Assembly: GCA_030849075.1 (NCBI GenBank)
Contig: JASAOO010003329.1
Location: 1-42,060, forward strand
Direction of reading: 5' to 3'
Source: Zelonia costaricensis
Lineage: Eukaryota > Euglenozoa > Kinetoplastea > Trypanosomatida > Trypanosomatidae
Length of the DNA: 42,060 bases
Shown piece after piece: positions 35,952 to 42,060 of this stretch (the stretch's first letter is position 1; each line of letters opens with the position of its first letter). A program made the translations under genes and the position numbers. The notes under the pieces were generated by a model. That model searched no databases, had not been told where the DNA came from, and saw nothing but the letters and a program-made list of their open reading frames with translations.

Positions 35952-35986
35952 GGGGGGGGGGACGGGAAGGGAGGGAGGGGGAGGGG
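35952..35986 (+). other. G-quadruplex motif three bases after the p28 stop
   Basis: Six G runs (35952-35961, 35964-35966, 35969-35971, 35973-35975, 35977-35981, 35983-35986) are separated by one or two bases. This is the densest G-quadruplex motif in the window and is on the sense strand at the very start of the 3' UTR. Confidence 0.75.
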
Positions 35987-36149
35987 CTCGGCATCCTTGA
36001 CCAGGGGTGCTTCGGGGAGGGGTGCGCGGGAGGGTCTACGGGTTCACCGCACGCTTCGCGCGGCCGATCTGGCCTCCTTCGAAGAGGAAACGCGAAGCAG
36101 CCCGCGCCCGCTCCTGGTCGGCCACCGCTGCAGTCTCGCGCCGTCTCCG

Positions 36150-36175
36150 GCATGCCCCTCTCTCGCTGGGCATGC
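36150..36175 (+). other. Small 8 bp hairpin
   Basis: GCATGCCC (36150-36157) pairs perfectly with GGGCATGC (36168-36175) around a 10-base pyrimidine-rich loop, about 200 bases after the p28 stop. Confidence 0.45.
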
Positions 36176-38423
36176 GTTGCCCCTGCCAGCTGCGTCTCTC
36201 TCTGTGTGTGTGCGTATATATGTGTGTGTGTGTGTGTTGAGTTGTGTGTCTGTCTGCTTCTGCCGCGTCTAGTTTTCCCTTCCTTTTTATGTGTTCTTCG
36301 GCCCTTGTGTGTGTGTGGTGGTCGACTTGGGGTGTGTGCAGGAGCGTTTCCGCGCCGCTGCTCACACGCACACACACCCCATACACCGCACGCACGCGTC
36401 TGATGTACATTATCAGTGCTAGGTGATGGCGCAGGGGAGGTCGGGATAGAGGAGGGGGCGGCGAGCTTGGCTACGGGGTCCGACTAGTGGGAGGGGGTGA
36501 GAGCAACTCGAGCTGAGGAAGGACACGGCACGACCGCGTCGCGCATCCCCACCACGGCGTCGTGTGTTTGTGCTGTGTTGCGCTCTTGTCGCTGCGTGTG
36601 CGTGTTGGTCTGTGCGTTCCCAACCGGTCGCTCCTCCTTTGGGGGGCCGCGCACACTCTCGCGTCGGTGCCTGCTCCTTCCCGTTGTTGCCCTTCTCCTT
36701 ACACGTGGGTTCCCCCATCCTCCCCCCCTTACCACACCCACTCGCGACGCCCCTCCAGCCCCCACCACCGCTCGGCGCATGCCGCACTCGACGCGGCTTC
36801 TTCTCAGCGAGGCTCACAGAAGGCGCATCGCCACACCCAACGCGCTACTGCACGTCCGCGCAGAGGGGACCTGAAGCCCGCGTGTTGCGCCCCTTTGCCG
36901 ACTATGACGCACACACGAGAGGCGGACGCCTCGTTCGGCACGTCCCGCGGTGAAGTGAAGGTGAGAAAGAGAAAGCTCCCGCACGCCTGCGCGCCGCTCC
37001 GTCGTGAGCAACCCTCGCCCGTTCTAGAACGCGATCGCACACGCTCCACAATGCCGTGGCAACAACGCCCCCCCCCCCTGCCGCCTCTGCCTTCTCCTTC
37101 CCCTCGCACCTCTCTGCGTCTTCGATCCCACACGTCTTTCTCCCGCTTCCCCTCCCTCGTTCCCCTCACGCACACGCCCCACGAAGAGGAGGACTTGGCA
37201 CCCTCACACACACATACACACCCCCCTCGCTCCTTTTAGTGTACCTCACCCGCTTCCCCTTTGGCTCCTGTGCGTCAGCACCTCTGCCTTCTCTCGCGCC
37301 GTTCGCGTTCGTTGCCATCCCACGCTCTCTCGTGTGTGTGCGTGCGTGCGTGTGTCTGCGGCGCCCATCGTCTCTCCCCTCTTTTCTCTTCTGCTCCCTT
37401 CCCCTTCTGCCTCAGTGGCGCAGCTGCGTCTCTGCCCGTCACGAGTCTCTCTGCCAGTGTGTCTGTATGAGCGTGTGTGTCTGTGTGGGTGTGTGTGTGT
37501 CTTGAGCGAGCGTGTTAGCTTCCACCTGTCGTGGATCAGCTTCTCCTGCGCGCGGGCGCCCCTCATCCCTTCCCCCCCTCTTGTCTCTCCCCCCCTCTGC
37601 TTGAACTCGCTTCACCTCCGCTCTCTTCCCTCCCCCCTCCTCCTCCCGCCTCTTCCTGCCTTCTTTTTCCTTCACGTCCTTGAGCACGGACGACTCCGCC
37701 CTCGCCCTCGTCCCGACTCTGTCGTGTTGCACCCCGGTGGAGTCAACGTGCTCGGAAGGTCCCGTTAGAGACCCTTAGACGGCCTCATTGTGTTGTGTTG
37801 GACGTCGAGAGGCATCTGCGCTGACATCGACTACCCGTCCTTCCTCCTCTCGGCAGACTGCATAGACAGCCCCTTGTTGCTTGTCGATCCCGTTTCGTCG
37901 CTCTGTAGCTCCAGGGTTTCGAGACGTGCGTGTGTGTGATTGAGTGTGTGTTGAACTCTGCCTTGTGTTGCCGCTGCCTTCTCCTTCCTTTCTCGCCCCC
38001 CCTTCCCTTTCCTTCGCCACGTGTGCACGCACGCGTGCGGGTTGCCTTACCCACTCTCTGCCATCATCCTTCTCTCCCTCCTCTGACTCTCATATCTTGT
38101 GCTGCTGCTGTGCTCTTCTTGGTGCGCGTTGCGCCTCACTGTTGTGTGACTCTTGCTTCTCTCGCACTGTGTGTGTGGGCAAGCGTGTGTAGGTGCTGGC
38201 ATTGCACGGTGCACCAGCAGGTAATCGAGCATCTTCACACCCTCCTCTTCCTCCTCCTCCCCCCGCCTACGCATCTCCTCGTTGCCGGTGCACCTCGATC
38301 TCACTCGTGCACGGACTGGTGCTACGCACTTTCGCATCGCCGTCGTGTGGCTGCGCACGCCTCACGGCACCTCCACACGCCCCCCTCCTCCTCCTCCTCC
38401 TCGTTGCTCTTGTTCGCTCTTTC

Positions 38424-38425
38424 AG
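38424..38425 (+). other. Predicted trans-splice acceptor AG, 912-residue protein gene
   Basis: First AG after the strong CT-rich tract at about 38380-38423. It would give a 217-base leader with no ATG before the chosen start, much longer than the other leaders here. Confidence 0.5.
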
Positions 38426-38642
38426 TGCCGCAGTGCCGCGGCTGGGGCGGTCATTGCGCTTCAGCTCTTTGGAAACTGCCGCGGTGCTCCGTCGATTGCC
38501 GCGACGACTCTCCTCTCCGCCCCTGCGACGCTGCTCGTTGTTTCTCCACGGCTTGTGAACGCGAAGCCCTCTGACGTGTCACACACACACATACACACAC
38601 ACTCACGTAGACACACATACACAGATAGACCCAAGCCACGCC

Positions 38643-41381
38643 ATGCTTCGCGAAGCGCGCCGCCGCAAGCAGCAGGTGGCGGACAAGATCGGGCACGAGG
38701 AGTACGTGTACCGCCTTAACGGCGATCCCTTCACACACCAGGAGGAGATCCGGGTGCGCCAGCAGGGCGACAACGACCCACGCCGCGGTCACAACGGCGG
38801 GCCAAGCCGGCCGCCCTTCGCTGTCGACGACGACGTGCGGCCCGGCGCCGGCGGCCGACCGCTAAACCCCATCGCGGGTGCCCCAGCGGGCGGCGGCAAC
38901 GGCGCGGGGGCGCTCGAGCCGTACAACCGGGGTGGGCCAAGCCCAGTCGATCACGGCCCGTATGCCTCCCCGTACGCGGGCAACAACAACAACGGGGGCG
39001 GGCGGCCGTACCAGGGCTACGGCCCTTTGCCGCAGCCCGTCGTGGCGGCCTTCGCCCCGGTCATGCCGGCGATGTCGCCCATCACCGACCTGCCCGGCCC
39101 GCTGCCGGCGGTGTACCGTCCCAAGCCGCCTCTAACGTTCCACACCGGCCCCGGCAGCGCCGCGCCGCAGCCCTACGACGCGTTCCCGCCGTACCCCACG
39201 TCCTCCCCGCCGGGACCGGCGCAGTACTACCCGGCCTCCCCAGCCCCCGCTGCCGGCGAGGGCGGCTACGCACCGATGGCGGCGCCACTCTGGCCTGGCG
39301 CGGCCCCAGCGCCGCTGCTCACCCCGGGTGGCCGCCCGAAGAGCAGCCCGACGGTGCTGCCCCCGCTGGGCGGCGACGGGGACGGCGGTGCCCCGCGCAG
39401 CCCGCGGCCCAGCACGAGCGGCGCGGTGTTCGGTGGCGGCGGCGGCGGCGGCCTTATCATCGGCAGCGACGGCCTTTCCGATGCGGAGGATCGGCACCGG
39501 GAGAAGATGGCGGCCCGGCAGCGCGCCATCGAGCTGCAGCAGGAGAACGCGCGGCAGATGCTCGAGCAGCAGCAGCGGCGGCAGGCAGAGCGGGAGCGGG
39601 AGATGCAGGAGGACCGCCTGGCCGAGGAGCGGCTGCGGCGGGAGCGGGAGGAGGTGGCGCGGCGGGAGCAGGCGGAAGTGGACCGGGAGAAGAGGGAGAA
39701 GGAGCTCAAGATGATGGGCCCGCTCGCGGCGCAGGCGATGCTGCAGCAGCAGCAGCGCGAGACGCAGCAGCGCCGCGAGGAGGAGGCCGCCGCGCGGCGC
39801 AACCGAGGCAAGGCACCGGCTGCCACGGAGGAACCAGCTGCCACGGCAGTGACCCCCCCGCCACCTGTGCAGGCACCTGCTGCTGCGCCATCGGCCCCCG
39901 GCACCCCCGCCCAACCCGCTGCAGCGTCGCCAATGGCGGCTGCTCCAGCTTCAGCTCCCGCTCCGCCGGTCTCCTTCCTTAGCCAGGCCGCGCCGCTGCC
40001 AAGCACCGCCCCGATGTTCCCCGCTCCGTCCACGCAGTACCTCACCAACTTCAGCCTCGGCTCCGGCCTCCACGGCGCCGCCTTCCAGCAGCCCCCACCG
40101 CCGCTGCCGCAGGTGGCCATGCCGTACTACTATCCCACCGGCCCCCTCCGCACCGCGCAGACGCCACCGCTGATGCCCAGCGGGGAGGCCGAGGCGATCC
40201 GCAGCGAGCTCCGGCGCATCTCCCACCTCCTCGAGGACCAGCAGCTGCAGCAGCGGCGGCAGCAGCTCCGCGACGGGCTCAGTTCCAGCCCACCTCAGCA
40301 GCAGCAGCTGCACAACCCAAGCGCATCAGCGACAGGCGAGGGTGGTCACCCGCCGATGCAGCAGCAGCAGCAGCCTTCGTGGTACTCAGGGCTGCCTGCC
40401 GCCGCTCGCCCTCCATCGGCGGTTGGAGGCGCCGGCACGTACCTTACCACCGGCCGGCCCGCCCCGTACGGCGCCACCGCCGCCCCCGCGGCGACTGGGA
40501 TTGCCACCGCGTCCTTCGCGAACACGTCCGCCTACCGCTCGCCCTTCTCCACCGGTGGGGGGCTCCCGCCGCCCCCGCTGGCCACTGCCGGTGCCACGGC
40601 GCCGTCGCCGCCGCAGTCCGGCCTGGGCCCGTGGCAGGGGCTGCTGGCATCGTACGGCAGCGGGGCGGGCGGTGGTGGGATGCCGAACCCGCCGTCCGGC
40701 CCCATCCTGCAGCTCACAAGCTCCCTCCTGGGGGGCGACCCGGAGCTCTCCACGGAGCCGTCCGTCTTTGTGGGGCCGGCACGTGCACCGCCACCACTGC
40801 CCACACCGTCACCGCAAGCACCGGCTGCCCCTCCCACAGTTGCGGCACCCGCACCCGCACCTGCGCTCGTGCCGGTATCCACAGCACCATCACCGCCACC
40901 CCCGCCACCACCAGCATCATCTGCAGCTACGCCGGTAGTGCCGGTGAAGAAGGTGAGTGCGGCGGTGAGGCTGACGACCTCGACACCGCCCCCGCTGCCG
41001 GAGCGGCGGGCCTCTGATGTGGGGCGACCGACGCCGTCGGCGAGGTCGGCACGCACGGCGATCCCCGCCGCCTCGTCCGTCGATGCGGCGTCAGCGAGTG
41101 CGCTACTACCTGAGTCGGTGCGGGCCACGCAGTCGCCGCCCCGCTCCGCCAGGCGGTCAGCCAACCCGACCTCGCGGGAGCACAGCATGCCGGAGAAGGT
41201 GGGCAGCTCGCGCAGCGACAATGTGATATCAACCTCGGGGAGTCGCTCGTTCGACGTGCACGAGGTGGAGCGGTCGGTAGACCGGTCTGCACGGCGGGAG
41301 GACACGCGGTCGCTGCCGGAGGTATCCTCCACCGGCGCCAGGGCGAAAGAGAGCCAGCTCCCCGCCTGGCTCGAGATGTAG
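38643..41381 (+). CDS. Pro/Gln-rich protein with charged helical middle (912 residues), function unknown
   Basis: I do not recognise a named family. The first 42 residues (MLREARRRKQQVADKIGHEE, then YVYRLNGDPFTHQEEIRVRQ) are well ordered in composition and look like a conserved motif. Residues about 45-280 are Pro-, Gly- and Tyr-rich and disordered. Residues about 283-389 form a long highly charged stretch of Arg, Glu and Gln (DRHREKMAARQRAIELQQEN through REREEVARREQAEVDREKRE), probably a single long helix or coiled coil. A second Pro/Ala-rich part follows, with a short helical island at about 515-545 (EAEAIRSELRRISHLLEDQQ). The C-terminal part is Ser/Arg-rich and ends PAWLEM. The layout recalls microtubule- or centrosome-associated proteins such as CSPP1 or CCDC66, but I see no decisive motif. 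No ATG lies between the predicted splice acceptor and this start. Confidence 0.86.
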   Translation: MLREARRRKQQVADKIGHEEYVYRLNGDPFTHQEEIRVRQQGDNDPRRGHNGGPSRPPFAVDDDVRPGAGGRPLNPIAGAPAGGGNGAGALEPYNRGGPSPVDHGPYASPYAGNNNNGGGRPYQGYGPLPQPVVAAFAPVMPAMSPITDLPGPLPAVYRPKPPLTFHTGPGSAAPQPYDAFPPYPTSSPPGPAQYYPASPAPAAGEGGYAPMAAPLWPGAAPAPLLTPGGRPKSSPTVLPPLGGDGDGGAPRSPRPSTSGAVFGGGGGGGLIIGSDGLSDAEDRHREKMAARQRAIELQQENARQMLEQQQRRQAEREREMQEDRLAEERLRREREEVARREQAEVDREKREKELKMMGPLAAQAMLQQQQRETQQRREEEAAARRNRGKAPAATEEPAATAVTPPPPVQAPAAAPSAPGTPAQPAAASPMAAAPASAPAPPVSFLSQAAPLPSTAPMFPAPSTQYLTNFSLGSGLHGAAFQQPPPPLPQVAMPYYYPTGPLRTAQTPPLMPSGEAEAIRSELRRISHLLEDQQLQQRRQQLRDGLSSSPPQQQQLHNPSASATGEGGHPPMQQQQQPSWYSGLPAAARPPSAVGGAGTYLTTGRPAPYGATAAPAATGIATASFANTSAYRSPFSTGGGLPPPPLATAGATAPSPPQSGLGPWQGLLASYGSGAGGGGMPNPPSGPILQLTSSLLGGDPELSTEPSVFVGPARAPPPLPTPSPQAPAAPPTVAAPAPAPALVPVSTAPSPPPPPPPASSAATPVVPVKKVSAAVRLTTSTPPPLPERRASDVGRPTPSARSARTAIPAASSVDAASASALLPESVRATQSPPRSARRSANPTSREHSMPEKVGSSRSDNVISTSGSRSFDVHEVERSVDRSARREDTRSLPEVSSTGARAKESQLPAWLEM

Positions 41382-42060
41382 GCCGGGGAGAGTGAGAAGA
41401 AGCATAGCAGCGATACGCATGCACGTGTGTGTGTGTGTGCCTGATCTCGATCACTCTTGCTTCACCTCTGCGTGTCTTGCGATTTCTTATTCGTGGCGTG
41501 GCGCACCGCGCCGCTTCGAAGGTGTGCTACTCGCCTGAAGATGCACAAGTGAACTCACAAGAGGGACACCGGCTCCTCTGCGTCGACGCGCATCTGCCGC
41601 TTGGCGCTGCGGGTGCCGGGGTTGCGGCGACGCGGCCAGTTTGCGGGGTGCGTTTGGCTTTCCCACCTGACCGCCCCTGCACCCCGCAACACCCAAGGCG
41701 CGGACACGCAAGCAGCACGCGGCTCGAACCTCCTCCGAAGCCCGTTCCCCCCCCCCGAACCGTGCTTCGACCCACTTCTACTGCTGCTCACCCCTCCCCC
41801 TTCTGCGATGCCGCCTCCTTCGCTTTCCCTAACAACGCTCTGCTCAACCCGCCCACCCACTCCACATGTGCACATCCAGTGAACCGTGTCACACGACCCC
41901 CACACCCATCCTGTGGTGAGTTCCTCAGGCATCGCCCTCGCCGACGTACTCGCCCCCTTCCCTTTTTTGTTTTTCACTTCTCTCCCTCGCCCTCATCCTT
42001 CGCGGCGTGCGGTCGTCTTCGCCCCTCCTCCCCTCTCCGGCTCCATCGTCCATCGCCAGC
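41382..42060 (+). other. Intergenic region at the right edge
   Basis: No gene seen. A short (GT)n lies at 41426-41438, soon after the stop, and C-rich runs follow. From about 41958 a strong T- and C-rich tract leads to an AG at 42058-42059, which may be the splice acceptor of the next gene just beyond the window. Confidence 0.6.
42058..42059 (+). other. Possible trans-splice acceptor AG for the next gene
   Basis: First AG after the polypyrimidine tract at about 41958-42045. The gene it would serve is outside the window. Confidence 0.45.

Larger units (their letters stand above)
35949..38642 (+). other. Longest intergenic region, 2.7 kb, after the p28 gene
   Basis: No gene supported; open frames such as 36562-37239 translate to low-complexity His, Pro, Arg or Ser runs. 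It starts with a G-quadruplex motif right after the p28 stop (35952-35986). It then has a small hairpin (36150-36175), GT tracts (36202-36238, 37334-37500), several very pyrimidine-rich blocks (about 36700-36760, 37100-37240, 37370-37420, 37560-37680, 37980-38020, 38230-38280, 38380-38425) and a CA-rich tract at 38579-38622. The number of pyrimidine blocks leaves room for an unseen small transcript. Confidence 0.6.

Noticed and set aside
36562..38574. Plus-strand open frames (225 and 214 codons) in the gap after p28
   Set aside because: Low-complexity His/Arg/Pro/Ser translations lying in pyrimidine-rich DNA, without any recognisable motif.

Overview
This 42 kb window is nuclear DNA of a trypanosomatid protist, most likely a Leishmania-like member of the Leishmaniinae. 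The reasons are: a GC-rich sequence; intronless genes all on the + strand; long pyrimidine-rich intergenic regions; (CA)n and (GT)n tracts; a polypyrimidine tract followed by an AG a short way before most start codons, as expected for spliced-leader trans-splicing; and kinetoplastid-type histone H2A. I read it as part of one directional polycistronic cluster. From memory, H2A and IFT172 lie near each other on Leishmania chromosome 21; I could not check this, and the species cannot be fixed from the sequence alone.

Layout from left to right: the 3' end of one histone H2A gene (1-87) and two complete H2A copies (1630-2028, 2596-2994); a multi-pass membrane protein with one EF-hand-like loop (4399-5406); a PDCD2/TSR4-family protein, probably a ribosome-assembly chaperone (6240-7484); a 1649-residue low-complexity protein (8746-13695); a divergent SET-domain protein (14706-16745); intraflagellar transport protein IFT172 (17585-23026); a 140-residue single-span membrane protein (25131-25553); an 1876-residue low-complexity and coiled-coil protein (26358-31988); epsilon-tubulin (32741-34153); the inner-arm dynein light chain p28/DNALI1 (34944-35948); and a 912-residue Pro/Gln-rich protein with a charged helical middle (38643-41381).

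Three of the recognisable genes act in the flagellum or basal body: IFT172 in building it, epsilon-tubulin in basal-body microtubule triplets, and p28 in inner dynein arms. The H2A array serves chromatin. In these organisms neighbouring genes are co-transcribed but usually controlled one by one through UTRs and mRNA stability, so shared position is only weak evidence of shared function.

No tRNA, rRNA, transposase, CRISPR array or convincing minus-strand gene was seen. Many long minus-strand frames are by-products of codon bias, including one of 1875 codons opposite IFT172. The most interesting unexplained signals are non-coding: strong hairpins and sense-strand G-quadruplex motifs in the 3' flanks of genes, notably next to two of the H2A copies and directly after the p28 stop codon.
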